Notes: generated by a model from the letters alone, not told the origin. 64,000 nt of DNA from Humibacillus xanthopallidus (GCF_006716675.1 NZ_VFPM01000003.1:124001-188000); one strand, 5' to 3'. Numbered from the stretch's first letter, positions 36,547-46,932 are shown. Program-made: numbers and translations.

Positions 36547-37530
36547 TCAGACCTTACGGGTGCGAAGGAATAGGGCCGGCAAACCGATGCCGAAGAGGAC
36601 GGCCAGGCCAACGCCGATGACGGTCTCGCCGACCCGCTCGCCGACCTTCTGCGAGGCCTGCTCGGGGTGCGATTGCAGGAGCATGACGAAGACGAAGAAC
36701 GTGGTGAACGCTGATGTGATGTACCACCGGCTGGCCCGGGTGGCGGCGGCGATGCTCACTACCAGAGCCACGATGACGGCGAGCACTGCTGGGGGCAGTT
36801 CGGCCGCGAGGACCGCCACGGCGCCCAGCGCGCCGATGATCACTGCGATGACCCGGCCCACCGCGCGTAACCACAGGAGCCCGGCATCTGGTCGTGCGAC
36901 AAGGAGGCAGGCCGCGGGCGCCCAGCCGGGGTGGTCGACGCCGAGCCTGGACGCGACTAGGTAGGCAAGTCCGGCCCCTGTGCCCAGGAGCAGCCCGTAG
37001 CGGACCATTTCGTGACGGGCCGGCAGGTCGGCCGGGGGTCGCCGGGCGCCAGGGCGTGCGGGCCAGAGTAGGGAGACGGCCCAGGCGTATGTGGCCCCGG
37101 CCGTGAGCAGCAGCGCGGCGGCAGCCGAGGTGGCCCAGTCGTCGTACGACAGGCCGGCGGCGGTGAGGGGTGCGGCGAGGACGAGCAGCAGCCGGCCCCC
37201 TGCCCGCCTGGCGGAGGCGTCCGCGGCTGCCAGCACCACGGCGACCAGCGCGAGGGCGGTGGGGACGGCGGGCAGGTGTGCCAACGCGCCACCGACGAAT
37301 AGCGAGGCCCCGCAGACGACCCCGACGAGCGCGATGACGAGTCGCGCGCGCCGGGGTCCGGGGAGCGGGAGCAGGCAGGCCGGGAGCACACCGAGGGCCA
37401 GGGGCACCCCGTTGGCTGGGTCGACGGCAGTGGCGGCGGCCGCCGGCACGGCGTAGAGCAGGCCGCGGGCGGCATCCGGCCAGGACCATACGACGGCCCG
37501 TGTCGGTGCGTCTGCGTTGACCGTCGTCAC
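36547..37530 (-). CDS. FUSC-like integral membrane protein
   Basis: This 327-residue protein has about ten membrane segments in two halves. The C-terminal half carries ITSAFTTFFVFVMLL and RVGETVIGVGLAVLFGI, characteristic of FUSC/aromatic-acid-exporter-type proteins. The start is GTG 37530, 24 bases after the MFS stop, so it is probably the last gene of the purine operon. An efflux role for a pathway compound is conceivable. Confidence 0.75.
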   Translation of the reverse strand: MTTVNADAPTRAVVWSWPDAARGLLYAVPAAAATAVDPANGVPLALGVLPACLLPLPGPRRARLVIALVGVVCGASLFVGGALAHLPAVPTALALVAVVLAAADASARRAGGRLLLVLAAPLTAAGLSYDDWATSAAAALLLTAGATYAWAVSLLWPARPGARRPPADLPARHEMVRYGLLLGTGAGLAYLVASRLGVDHPGWAPAACLLVARPDAGLLWLRAVGRVIAVIIGALGAVAVLAAELPPAVLAVIVALVVSIAAATRASRWYITSAFTTFFVFVMLLQSHPEQASQKVGERVGETVIGVGLAVLFGIGLPALFLRTRKV

Positions 37531-37554
37531 GGGTCGTGGCCGATGTGGGCCGGG

Positions 37555-38904
37555 TCAGCCGGCCGAGACGGCGTTGGTGCCGGCGCTGGTGGCGGGCTCG
37601 GCTGCTGGACGCTCCTTGAGGGCTAGGGCTGCGCCGGCGCCGAGGAGGAGGACGACCGGCATGATCCACAGGGCGCCTTGGTAGTCGGATAGCGTCGGTG
37701 TGCCCGCGGGTAGGAGCTTGCCGGGCACGGCCTCCAGAATTCCGCCGATGATGAAGCAGACCCCGTTGACGATGGCCGAGGCTGAACCGATCAGGTTCGG
37801 CGACACCGACTCCCCGGCGATGGTGAAGCCGAGCATGTGGGTGCCGGCGAAGAGCCCGACGGCGAGCATGACAACGGCTGCGGCGCCTTTGCCGTTGGCC
37901 GGGCCGTAGATGAACAGGGCCACGGCGACGGTTTGCAGGAGCATCCCGACGACGGCGGGCTTCTTGCGCGAGTGCCACCGGTTGGATACCACGTTCACCA
38001 GTGGTGCGCCGGCGGCCAGGCCGAGCCAGGCCAGGGCAGACAGGACGGCGGCGAACCCGACCGATGCGCCGCGGGCCTCCTGAACGCGCGGTCCCCACAG
38101 GACACCCACGGCGAGCATGGTGCCGAACGAGGCGCCGGCGAACAGGGAGGACAGCACCACCTGGGAGTTGCGGAAGCAGCCGCCGAGGTCGGAGAAGATC
38201 TCGCCGAAGACGTTCTTGCCCGCGGAGGCCTCGGCCGCCGCTGCGGCCTCCTCGGGCGTGCTCACGGGGTTGCGGACGACGAAGGCGAAGGCTGCGACGA
38301 GCAGCACACCGAACGCCCCGAACCCGGCCAGCAGCTGCTGCCACGACATGACCCCGAGCGCTGCCGAGATCATCGGCTGGCTGAACGCGGACCCGAGTGA
38401 GGCGAAGCACTGCACCAGCCCGAACATCAGCCCGTACTTCGCGGCCAGGAACCAGGTCCCGCCGACGTAGCCAGCCCCGACGAACCCGAAGCTGGACCCG
38501 ATCGCGAGCACGACCTGGGCGAGCACGAGGGTGCCGAAGCTGGTCGTGGCGGCGAATAGGAACGCACCGGCGGTCACGAAACCGACGGCGATCGCGAGCA
38601 GCGGGCGGGTGCCGTACCGGTCCAGGAGCGAGCCGGAGAAGAACTGGCACAGCGCGAACGCCCACGTGTAGATCGACGCGGCGAGCGAGATCTGACCGAT
38701 TGACAGCCCGGCATCCTTTTGGATGTCGGGCGAGACGATGCCGTAGCCGGTCTGGATGGCGAAGAGCCAGACGACGAAGAGGGTGGCCAGCACCCAGATG
38801 GTCCAGGCCTCTGTACCGCCCTTGCGCGAGGGCGCCTTGGGGTCGTGCGCCTTGCCGAACATCGTCGTGGTGGCGTGGGCGTACCCCGCGTGGCCGGTGG
38901 ACAT
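37555..38904 (-). CDS. MFS transporter of the OFA (oxalate/formate antiporter-like) type
   Basis: This 449-residue protein has twelve membrane segments. The N-terminal half has IQTGYGIVSPDIQKD, GSLLDRYGTRPLL and the glycine-rich GSSFGFVGAGYVGGTWF; an acidic cytoplasmic loop (STPEEAAAAAEASAG) separates the halves. The pattern fits OFA-family carriers of organic anions. Its stop-start overlap with guanine deaminase implies uptake or exchange of a purine or a breakdown product; the true substrate is not known. Confidence 0.82.
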   Translation of the reverse strand: MSTGHAGYAHATTTMFGKAHDPKAPSRKGGTEAWTIWVLATLFVVWLFAIQTGYGIVSPDIQKDAGLSIGQISLAASIYTWAFALCQFFSGSLLDRYGTRPLLAIAVGFVTAGAFLFAATTSFGTLVLAQVVLAIGSSFGFVGAGYVGGTWFLAAKYGLMFGLVQCFASLGSAFSQPMISAALGVMSWQQLLAGFGAFGVLLVAAFAFVVRNPVSTPEEAAAAAEASAGKNVFGEIFSDLGGCFRNSQVVLSSLFAGASFGTMLAVGVLWGPRVQEARGASVGFAAVLSALAWLGLAAGAPLVNVVSNRWHSRKKPAVVGMLLQTVAVALFIYGPANGKGAAAVVMLAVGLFAGTHMLGFTIAGESVSPNLIGSASAIVNGVCFIIGGILEAVPGKLLPAGTPTLSDYQGALWIMPVVLLLGAGAALALKERPAAEPATSAGTNAVSAG

Positions 38905-40271
38905 CAGGCTCCTCCTCCCGTGGTGCCTGCGGCGTCGGCTGGACCGGACCGGTCCTCTTCTCGGGCGTGGGCGATGGCGCCGGCCACGTAGGTGGCGGCA
39001 ACGGATCGGTCGTCGGCCATGATCGACAGCACGAACATCAGCTCCTCGGTGGTCTTGGCCCGACCGGAACGGTAGGACAGCAACGGCGTGGCGTTGGGGT
39101 CGAGCACGACGAAGTCGGCCTCCTTGCCGACGGCGAGAGACCCGATGTCATCGGCTAGGTCGAGCGCCTCCGCGCCGCCAAGGGTCGCCAGGTAGAACGA
39201 CTTGATCGCGTTCATCGGGTAGTTGTTCAACTCGGCGACCTTGTAGGCCTCGTTCATCGTCGCGAGCAGCGAGAAGCTGGTGCCAGCGCCCACGTCGGTG
39301 CCCAGGCCCACGTGCATCGGGCGCTTGGGGTCCTTGGCGTCGTGGACGTGGAACAGGCCCGAACCGAGGAACAGGTTGGACGTGGGGCAGTGCGCGACGG
39401 CCGAGCCGGTCTCGGCCACCCGGGCGCGTTCGCGGTCGGTGAGGTGCACCCCGTGGGCCAGCACGCTGCGTCGCCCGAGCAGGCCGTAGTGGTCGTAGAC
39501 GTCGAGGTAGCCGGCGCGGTCGGGGAACAGCGAGCGGACCCAGGCGATCTCGCCGGTGTTCTCCGAGACGTGGGTGTGCACGAAGGTGCCGGGTGACTCC
39601 GCCCAGAGGGTCCCGGCCGCCTCGAGCTGCTCCGGGGTCGAGGTCGGGGCGAAGCGGGGGGTGATGGCGTACATCTGTCGCCCGTTGCCGTGCCAGCGGG
39701 CGATGAGCTCCTTGGACTCGTCGTAGCCGCTCTGCGCGGTGTCCAGGAGATGGTCGGGGGCGTTGCGGTCCATCAGGACCTTGCCGCCGACCATCCGGGT
39801 GCCGCGACGCACCGACTCCTCGAAGAAGGCGTCCACCGACTCGGGGTAGACCGCGCAGAAGGTGACCGCGGTCGTCGTGCCGTTGCGCAGCAGCTCGTCG
39901 AAGTAGCGGCGGGCGACGTCGTCGGCGTGCGCCCGGTCGGCAAAGTTCTGCTCCTCGATGAACGTGTAGTGGTTGAGCCAGTCGATGAGCTGGGACCCGA
40001 AGGCGCCGATGATGCCGGTCTGCACGTAGTGGATGTGGGTGTCGATGAACCCGGCACAGATCAGGTGATCGGGGTAATGGGTCACCTCGACACCATCTGG
40101 CACGGCGTGGCGCGTGTCATCGAAGGAGCCGAACGCCGTGATCCGGCCACCCTCGCTGACGATCAGGCCGTCCGGTACGTCGACGAAGGCGCCGTCGTCG
40201 AAGAACGGGTCACCGGTGAACGTGATGGCGTGCCCTCGTACGGCACTGACCTGTGGCTGTTCGTTTCCCAC
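38904..40271 (-). CDS. guaD: Guanine deaminase
   Basis: This 455-residue amidohydrolase has the metal-binding motif CAGFIDTHIHYVQT (H79, H81), the guanine-deaminase-type segment ITPRFAPTSTPEQLEAAG, THVSEN, LAHGVHLT, SAVAHCPTSNLFLGSG and the metal-ligand Asp in LGTDVGAGTSFS. It converts guanine to xanthine and ammonia in the cytoplasm, the entry step of guanine use as a nitrogen source. It is the first gene of the deaminase-MFS-FUSC operon (1-base overlap with the MFS gene). A 19-bp repeat lies 58-76 bases upstream, a candidate binding site of the adjacent LuxR regulator. Confidence 0.92.
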   Translation of the reverse strand: MGNEQPQVSAVRGHAITFTGDPFFDDGAFVDVPDGLIVSEGGRITAFGSFDDTRHAVPDGVEVTHYPDHLICAGFIDTHIHYVQTGIIGAFGSQLIDWLNHYTFIEEQNFADRAHADDVARRYFDELLRNGTTTAVTFCAVYPESVDAFFEESVRRGTRMVGGKVLMDRNAPDHLLDTAQSGYDESKELIARWHGNGRQMYAITPRFAPTSTPEQLEAAGTLWAESPGTFVHTHVSENTGEIAWVRSLFPDRAGYLDVYDHYGLLGRRSVLAHGVHLTDRERARVAETGSAVAHCPTSNLFLGSGLFHVHDAKDPKRPMHVGLGTDVGAGTSFSLLATMNEAYKVAELNNYPMNAIKSFYLATLGGAEALDLADDIGSLAVGKEADFVVLDPNATPLLSYRSGRAKTTEELMFVLSIMADDRSVAATYVAGAIAHAREEDRSGPADAAGTTGGGA

Positions 40272-40328
40272 CGGTCCTCCTTGGGGTCCTCGTGCGGACC
40301 AACCGTCCCGCCGGGTGCAAGGGATCGC

Positions 40329-40347
40329 CTCACATGAACTGGGTGAG
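40329..40347 (-). promoter_or_regulatory. Candidate LuxR operator upstream of guanine deaminase
   Basis: Read on the minus strand the sequence is CTCACCCAGTTCATGTGAG. It has dyad ends CTCAC/GTGAG and recurs exactly at 42997-43015. It lies 58-76 bases before the deaminase start, at activator distance. Confidence 0.7.
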
Positions 40348-40360
40348 GGGACCCGCGGGG

Positions 40361-42965
40361 CTACAGCAGGCGCGCCAGTCGCGCCCGGGCGACCGCATCG
40401 GCGCGGGTGTGGACGTCGAGCTTGAGGTACAGGGACTTCAGATGGGTCCGGATGGTGTTGGGGCTGACGGCGAGCTCCATGGCGATGCCGGGCACGGTGA
40501 GCTGGGAGACCAGCAGCTCCAGGACAGCCCTCTCCTGGGTGGTCAGGGGGACCGACGCCTTCTTGGGGGTCAGGTCCAGTGCTCGGATCGCCTGAGCAGC
40601 GACGTCGTCCAGGGGCCCGAACGTGCCGATACGGGCGCGTAGGAGCGCCGTCGCGTGGCGAGGTACGAAGGTCAGTGGTCGGTAGCTGAGTCGACGCTCG
40701 ACGACGCGGAGCGCCTCACGCAGCCAGTGTCCGGTGTCGCGGTGGCTGCCCTCGCGGTCGGCGAGCAGGGCCGCGAGAAGGTAGCCGGTGGTCGCCGCGA
40801 TCGGGTACGCCCCGGTCTTGAGGAAGGAGCCGACGGCCCGCTGGGCGCCGTCGGTGTCGTCGTTGGCAAAGGCGCGCATCGCGTGCAGGACGGCGACATC
40901 ACCCGTGCCGGGATGCAGGTCGACAGCGCGGCGCAGGACGTCGTCGGTCCAGTCCCCGTCGCGTGCTTCGTTGGCGACGTGCAGCTCGTGGACCAGGTAG
41001 GCGCTCAGACCCGTCGCCGCGGTCAGCAAGGCATCATGGCGCCCCCACCAGGCGTTGATGTCGCGGTGGTAGCGCTGCCGGTCACGCGTGGCTCCGAGCC
41101 CGAGCACCAAGTCCAGCCAGTTCACCGACGCCTCCACTTGGGGGTCACTCGACCCCCCAAACGCGCGTAGCGCGTCGACGTGTCCGCGCGTAGCAGGGTC
41201 GTCAAGGGAATCCCATCCGGCCCAGGCCTGCATGAGCAGCACCGGAATCATCGGTGTTTGGTGGGCCAGGCCGCGCCTGGTCGCCCAGACCGTGGCCTCG
41301 TCGCACCGCTGTTTGGTGAGGCGGAAGTCGCCGTCCGCTGCTGCCGCCAGGCAGAGGCGCGACTGGCAGTCCAAGGCGGCCAGGTCGCGCTTGGACTCGG
41401 TCGCCAGCCGCAGCGCGCTCTCAAGGTCGTTCTCTGCTGCCGGGAAGTCGCCGAGCTCGAGCCTCCACGACCCGCGCACAGGTAGGTGAGCAGCGACTCG
41501 TCGGGGTCGGTGATGCGGGATGGGTCCTGGGTCGCGAGGCGGGTGCTGAGCGATGACGGTCGACCACCGGCCAGTCGCGCGCCCGCCAGGTCGAACAGCT
41601 CCGCCCATCGAGCCGCCGCAGACCTCGGGTCCGCGGACGCAAGCGCGGCGGCGACCGTCGCAACCCAGGCAGGTCGCCGCCGAGCATTGCCGCGACCCCC
41701 TCCAGCCGGGATGCGAGGCGCGTTGCGTCATCGTTGTGCGGCAGGGCCGCCAGTGCGCCACGAACGGCGTCGATCTCGCCGCCCATCACGAGCTCGAGAC
41801 CGTGCCGTTCCAGGAGGTCGGTCAGCAGCATCCAGTCGTGGGACTCTCCTGCTGCGGCGAGCGACGGGGTCAGCGACCCGCGGTCGGCGAACCACTGCGC
41901 CGCGATGCGGTTCGACCGTCGCCATCGAGGCAGGTCGCGGCGGCGGGCCTCGGCGCGCAGGTACGCGCGCAGCAGGGAGTGCAGACGGTAGGTCACCGGC
42001 TCGTGGTCGTAGCGGGCCACCATGGCCGAGGTGGTCGCCCACCTGGCCAGGACGGCGCCACCATCGGCGCGACCCGTGAGCGCCAGGGCGAGATCCACGG
42101 TGACCTCGTCCGGGGCGCAGACATCGAGGAGGTACTGCGCCAGCTCGTCGCCCAGGTCGCCGAACAGCTCCGTGACGAGATAGTCGGCCATCGGCCGGGT
42201 GTCGGTGGCGAACTCCTTGACGAACAGGTGCGGGTCCGTGTGGTGCTCCAGCGCACTCCCGGCCAGCGCGACGGCGACGGGCCAACCCTCGGTGAGTCTG
42301 TGGACCTCGACAGCGACGTCGTCGTCTATGCCGGCTGCGTGCAGAGCCAAGACCGCGGCGGTCTCCTGCTCGTCGAACGCGAGATCGGCGCCCCTGACCT
42401 GGTGGAGCATCCCCTGCGCCTGCCACCGGCCCAACGGAACGTTCGGATCCCAGCGGGTCCCGAACAGAAACCTTGTCTCGGGGCCCACCTCCTCGACGAC
42501 CCGGAAGAGCAGGGCCACCGCATCCGCGGGGGCGTGCTGGAGCTCGTCGACCACTAGGGCAATCGGTGCGGCGCCTGCCAACACGCCGGCCAGTGCGCTG
42601 ACGAACTCGTCGGTGGAGCGGGCAGAAGGCAGGGCAAGGTCCCCCAGGGCAGCTGCCGCCTCCGGGAACGAGCCGGCAAAACGCTCCTGCAGCGCCACCA
42701 GGACCGAGGACCACACCGACTGGGCCGACGCGTGAGCCGGCACGGTCACCCAAGCGACCTGGACTCCGTCGGATTCGAGATCCTCGGTGCGCTGGACGAG
42801 CAGAGTGGACTTGCCCCAACCGGCACCGGCAGACACGAGCAGCACCCGCCTGCCCTGGGCATCACGTACGCCCAGAACGGCTCGCAGCCCTCCACGGTCC
42901 ACCACGGGAGCGGCGTGGTTCGGACGCCGGGTCTGTGATGGAACCAGGCCAGACCGATACGCCAT
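40361..42965 (-). pseudogene. MalT-like LuxR-family ATPase regulator, two frameshifts
   Basis: The full product would have about 868 residues. The N-terminal part has Walker A SAGAGWGKST and IALVVDELQH (Walker B), then winged-helix and helical-repeat regions. The C-terminal part ends in a LuxR helix-turn-helix: LTTQERAVLELLVSQLTVPGIAMELAVSPNTIRTHLKSLY. These lie in three successive frames. The frame changes near 41671 and near 41475. Restoring one base in GG (giving GDLAWVATVAAAL) and one in GGGG (giving LCAGSWRLELGDF) makes one frame. The middle frame reads DPRSAAARWAELFDLAGARLAGG, clearly coding. It probably activates the adjacent deaminase operon if intact. ATG 42965 is chosen; GTG 42983 is possible. 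Confidence 0.78.
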
Positions 42966-42996
42966 TGCTCCAGCGTGGCACACACAAGTCCTTCAG

Positions 42997-43015
42997 CTCA
43001 CCCAGTTCATGTGAG
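42997..43015 (+). promoter_or_regulatory. Second copy of the LuxR operator candidate
   Basis: CTCACCCAGTTCATGTGAG is identical to the site upstream of guanine deaminase and in the same orientation relative to the gene it precedes. It lies between the divergent regulator gene and the small gene at 43061 (46 bases before its start). Confidence 0.7.
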
Positions 43016-43060
43016 CAAGGCGTGTCGACCAGAGGTGACACTCGTGCTGAGGAGAGGCAA

Positions 43061-43264
43061 ATGCGCTATCAGTTCATCGTGGCAGGCAGCCCCAGCGACC
43101 GCGTAGCGGCCGCTTTCCCGCAGCTCACAGTCCAGCCCGCATCGGACTTGGGCGGCATGTCGCTACACGGCGAGCTGACTGACCAGGCCGCCGTGCGCGC
43201 CGTCATCTCCACCCTGGACGACCTCGGGCTGACACTTCTCGAGCTACGGCAGATTCCGGCGTGA
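43061..43264 (+). CDS. Small alpha/beta protein divergent from the LuxR regulator
   Basis: This 67-residue protein has the pattern MRYQFIVAGSPSDRVAAAFPQL ... SLHGELTDQAAVRAVISTLDDLGLTLLELRQIP, which predicts a compact beta-alpha-beta fold. Similar short proteins are frequent in actinobacteria and have no known function. The start has GGAGAGG. The upstream copy of the 19-bp repeat suggests control by the LuxR regulator together with guanine deaminase. Confidence 0.75.
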   Translation: MRYQFIVAGSPSDRVAAAFPQLTVQPASDLGGMSLHGELTDQAAVRAVISTLDDLGLTLLELRQIPA

Positions 43265-43564
43265 ACCGGCGAACTCCCACGAGGGACCACCGCTGCCGAA
43301 CCCTCTCTGTGTCCTTCGGCGGCTCTTCACGAACGCCAGCGCCGAGGGAGCCGAAAAGCAAGCCGAGCCTCGCACCCCCACAGATCAGCGCGCCGGGCCC
43401 GATTGGATTGTTGGCCCTCGTCGTGACGCTGGGTCGGGGCAGACGCTTCGCCGTCGGTCAGTGCTGTTGTCGGGCGAGGCGATGCAGGTGGAGGCTGGTC
43501 GAAGTTCGGTAGCTGTTGGGATGGCTGGAATAAGTGATAGGCGATAGCAGGAGGTTTGGGTCCG
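43265..43564. other. Gap before the sulfatase gene
   Basis: No recognised gene. Short frames here have no ribosome site or family resemblance. The sulfatase promoter should lie in this interval. Confidence 0.5.
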
Positions 43565-45925
43565 ATGGTGAGTGATGTGCCGCGTGAGGTTCTGCCCATT
43601 CCGGATCGACCGGTGCTGGGGGTGACGACGTACGCGGCGACCGATCCGGGGACGCACTTCGATCCGATCACGCGGCTGCGGCCGCCTGCGGGTGCGCCGA
43701 ACGTGGTGGTGATCCTGTTGGACGACGTCGGGTTCGGTGCGTCGAGCGCATTTGGGGGGCCGGTGCACATGCCGACCGCTGAGCGGCTCGCTGGCGGGGG
43801 CCTGAGGTACACCCGGTTCCACACGACGGCGATGTGCGCGCCGACGAGAGCGGCGTTGTTGACTGGCCGTAACCATCACTCGGTGGGGTTCGGGTCGATC
43901 ACCGAGACCGCGACCGCTGCGCCCGGGTACAACACGACCCGGCCGAACACGAAGGCCACGGTCCAGGAGACGCTGCGCCTGAACGGGTACGCCACAGCGA
44001 TGTTCGGTAAATGCCACGAGGTTCCCCAGTGGGAGTCGAGCCCGGTGGGGCCCTTCGACAGGTGGCCCACTGGCAGCGGCTTCGAATACTTCTACGGGTT
44101 CGTCGGCGGTGAGACCAACCAGTACTACCCGGCTCTGCACGAGGGCACCTCCCAGGTCGACCCGCCCCGCACACCGGAAGAGGGCTACACCCTCAACGAG
44201 GATCTCGCCGATCATGCGATCGCCTGGATTCGGCAGAACCGGGCCCTGGCCCCGGACCAACCCTTCTTCATCTACTACGCCCCGGGTGCCACCCACGCCC
44301 CGCACCATGTGCCTGCAGAGTGGCGGGAGAAGTACGAGGGGGTCTTCGACGAGGGCTGGGACGCCCTGCGGGAGCGGACGTTCGCCGCCCAGAAGCACCT
44401 AGGGATCGTCCCGCCGGACGCCGAGCTGACCAGCCGGCACGACGAGATCCCGGCCTGGGTTGACATGCCCGAGGACCTCAAGCCGATCCTGCGCCGCCAG
44501 ATCGAGAACTACGCCGGCTTCCTGGAGCAGACCGACCACCACGTCGGCCGCGTGATCCAAGCCCTGGAGGACCTCGGGGCACTGGACGACACCCTGGTCT
44601 TCTACATCATCGGCGACAACGGCGCCTCGGGTGAGGGCACGATCAACGGCTCGTTCAACGAGTACATCATGGCCAACGGGCTGGCCGATCGCGAGACACC
44701 GGAGTTCTTAATGGAACGTCTGGACCGGTGGGGCAGCACGGACTCCTACCCGCTGTACGCGGTGGGCTGGGCGCACGCCTTGTGCACGCCGTACCAGTGG
44801 ACCAAGCAGGTCGCCTCCCATTTCGGTGGTTCACGCAACGGCACGATCGTGCACTGGCCGACCGGGATCACCGGCAAGGGCGAGACGCGCGAGCAGTTCG
44901 CCCACGTGATCGACATCGCCGCCACCGTGCTCGAGGTCGCCGGCCTGCCGCAACCGACGATGGTCCACGGCGTCACCCAGGCACCGCTGGAGGGCACCTC
45001 GATGACGTACACGTTCAACGATCCCGGTGCCGCGGACCGGCACACCATCCAGTACTTCGAGATGTACGGCAACCGTGGGATCTACCACGACGGCTGGATC
45101 GGCTCCACCCGCCACCGGGTCCCCTGGGAGCCGCTCGCCGACTTGGGGTCGTTGGACGACGACACTTGGGAACTCTACGACACGCGTACCAACTGGACCC
45201 AGGCCCAATCCCGCGATCTCGCGGCCGAACAGCCCGAGAAGCTGGCCGAGCTGCAGCGACTGTTCATCCTCGAGGCGTCGAAGTACAACGTCTTTCCCCT
45301 CGACGGGCGCCTGGCCGAACGGTTCAACTCCGAGATGGCAGGGCGCCCCGAACCGGTCAAGGGCAACCGACAGACCCTCTACCCGGGCATGGGCGGCCTG
45401 CCGCAAGAAGGCATCCTCAACGTCAAGAACAAGTCCTATTCGGTCACCGCTGAGGTGGAGATCCCCGAGGGTGGCGCCCAGGGCGTGATCGTGAACCAGG
45501 GCGGCTTCTCTGCCGGCTGGACGGTCTACCTCAAAGATGGCCGGCTCAAGTTCGGCTACAACCTCGCCAGCCTCGCCTACAGCTACGTCGAAGCCGCCGA
45601 CCCCGTGCCGGCCGGCACTCACCAGGTCCGCATGGAGTCCGCCTACGACGGCGGCGGACTCGCCAAGGGCGCGACCATCACCCTGTTCGTCGACGGAATC
45701 CAGGTCGGCCAGGGCAGGATCGAGGCGTCCATCCCGATCGGGTTCACCGCCGACGAGACCAGCGACGTCGGCAAGGACACCGGCTCACCCGTCGTCCCCG
45801 ACTACCCCGCCGGCTTCACCTTCACAGGAGCCGTCAACTGGGTGCTCATCGAGACCGGAGACGACGACCACTCCCACCTCATCACTCCCGAACAACAGAT
45901 GTTGTTCCACCTCGCGCAACACTGA
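43565..45925 (+). CDS. Arylsulfatase (type I, formylglycine-dependent)
   Basis: This 786-residue protein has metal ligands DD at 53-54 (VVVILLDDVGFG) and the formylglycine motif CAPTR starting at Cys91, with GRNHHSVGFG following. It has GKCHEVP and IGDNGASGEGTINGSFNE (metal-binding Asp/Asn) further on, and a C-terminal beta-rich domain (about 620-785). It would hydrolyse sulfate esters; conversion of Cys91 by formylglycine-generating enzyme is required and no such gene is in the window. No signal peptide was seen, so it is probably cytoplasmic. The usual length of this arylsulfatase subgroup is 750-800. ATG 43565 has AGGAGG. Confidence 0.88.
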   Translation: MVSDVPREVLPIPDRPVLGVTTYAATDPGTHFDPITRLRPPAGAPNVVVILLDDVGFGASSAFGGPVHMPTAERLAGGGLRYTRFHTTAMCAPTRAALLTGRNHHSVGFGSITETATAAPGYNTTRPNTKATVQETLRLNGYATAMFGKCHEVPQWESSPVGPFDRWPTGSGFEYFYGFVGGETNQYYPALHEGTSQVDPPRTPEEGYTLNEDLADHAIAWIRQNRALAPDQPFFIYYAPGATHAPHHVPAEWREKYEGVFDEGWDALRERTFAAQKHLGIVPPDAELTSRHDEIPAWVDMPEDLKPILRRQIENYAGFLEQTDHHVGRVIQALEDLGALDDTLVFYIIGDNGASGEGTINGSFNEYIMANGLADRETPEFLMERLDRWGSTDSYPLYAVGWAHALCTPYQWTKQVASHFGGSRNGTIVHWPTGITGKGETREQFAHVIDIAATVLEVAGLPQPTMVHGVTQAPLEGTSMTYTFNDPGAADRHTIQYFEMYGNRGIYHDGWIGSTRHRVPWEPLADLGSLDDDTWELYDTRTNWTQAQSRDLAAEQPEKLAELQRLFILEASKYNVFPLDGRLAERFNSEMAGRPEPVKGNRQTLYPGMGGLPQEGILNVKNKSYSVTAEVEIPEGGAQGVIVNQGGFSAGWTVYLKDGRLKFGYNLASLAYSYVEAADPVPAGTHQVRMESAYDGGGLAKGATITLFVDGIQVGQGRIEASIPIGFTADETSDVGKDTGSPVVPDYPAGFTFTGAVNWVLIETGDDDHSHLITPEQQMLFHLAQH

Positions 45926-46350
45926 ACGGGCCAGCATCATCAAGCCGCCGTGCCCTCCGGCTTTGGAGCATTCCAGCGAATGCGCCCTCGATGTGGTCTG
46001 CTCGCGGCGAGCTCCTTGGAAGCGAACCGCACGTCCAGGGCCAACTGGAACTCGCTGCCGACGTACGCCAGCCCAGCCTCGCGTACGTCGGCCTGCTGGA
46101 GGCGGGGGTATTCACCGCCGATCGGGCAACCGCGATACAGAGCGGCGTTGCACGCTGAGCCGAAGTAGACCTTGGCCCTAATCGCGTGAGCGCGGAACTC
46201 GATCCCGGGTTCGGTATGGCGCCGATACTCGCATGAGCCTGGAGGTGACCTGCTAGGGCGACTCCCGGAAGTCTTGACGCGAGCAGTCGGCGCAATGGAT
46301 GGCGAGCCCGACGCGGTGCTGGGACACACTCGGCCTCGAAGTCGCACTGG
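45926..46350. other. Gap; possible coding remnant on the minus strand
   Basis: A minus-strand frame (about 46347-45940) contains YFGSACNAALYRGCPIGG and GLAYVGSEFQLALDVRFASKEL, which look more protein-like than typical shadows, but the rest does not and no family is recognised. It may be a fragment of a decayed gene. Confidence 0.3.
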
Positions 46351-46932
46351 TCAGGGGGCTGGCCTGAGGCAGCGGTCGACCACTGGTGCCACGATCGCAA
46401 CCAGCTCCTCATCATCGAGCTCCTGGAGCGCGGCGAGGCCGATGTAGGAGTCGGCCAGGGTCACCCCGAACAGGCTTGCGATGGCGATCGCCACTTGCTT
46501 CTGGGGTAGGTCGTAGGTCGCCGCGATCCGTACGAGAACAACGGTGTCCCAGTGGTTGCGCATGAGGCGGACGCTGTCGCTCTGGCTGAAGACCTGCCGG
46601 GTGCTCGCTCGTAGCCAGGCGCCGGTGTCCGGGTCTCGCCAAGTGCGCACGAAGTGTCGGACCAGCGGGGCGGCGAGGTCTTCTAGCGCGGTGTCTTTGA
46701 GCAGCCGGTCAAGGACGGCCCAAGGGTCGACTGGAAAGTCGAGGGCTTCGCGGTATAGCTGCTGCTTGGTGCCGAAGTAGTGATGCAACAACGCGGGGTG
46801 CACGCGCGCGGCCTCGGCAACCGACCGGATGGTGGTCTCGGTGTAACCCCGCTCGGCGAACTGGTCACGGGCGACGCGCAGGATGTGTGCGCGGGTTTCT
46901 GGCGTGCCCGGCCGGCGCCCAGTCTTCGCCAT
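46351..46932 (-). CDS. TetR-family regulator
   Basis: This 193-residue protein has a helix-turn-helix in its first 60 residues (ETTIRSVAEAARVHPALLHHYFGTKQQLY) and the TetR C-terminal fold with FVRTWRDPDTGAWLRAS. The start ATG 46932 with GAGGAG upstream is preferred to the longer frame from 46968. It is divergent from the HXXEE gene, the most likely target; it could also act on the sulfatase gene. The ligand is unknown. Confidence 0.85.
   Translation of the reverse strand: MAKTGRRPGTPETRAHILRVARDQFAERGYTETTIRSVAEAARVHPALLHHYFGTKQQLYREALDFPVDPWAVLDRLLKDTALEDLAAPLVRHFVRTWRDPDTGAWLRASTRQVFSQSDSVRLMRNHWDTVVLVRIAATYDLPQKQVAIAIASLFGVTLADSYIGLAALQELDDEELVAIVAPVVDRCLRPAP

Noticed and set aside
33888..40271. 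Molybdopterin oxidoreductase as xanthine dehydrogenase acting after guanine deaminase
   Set aside because: Its [4Fe-4S] motif and fold landmarks belong to the DMSO-reductase superfamily, not to the xanthine oxidase family, and it is on the other strand.
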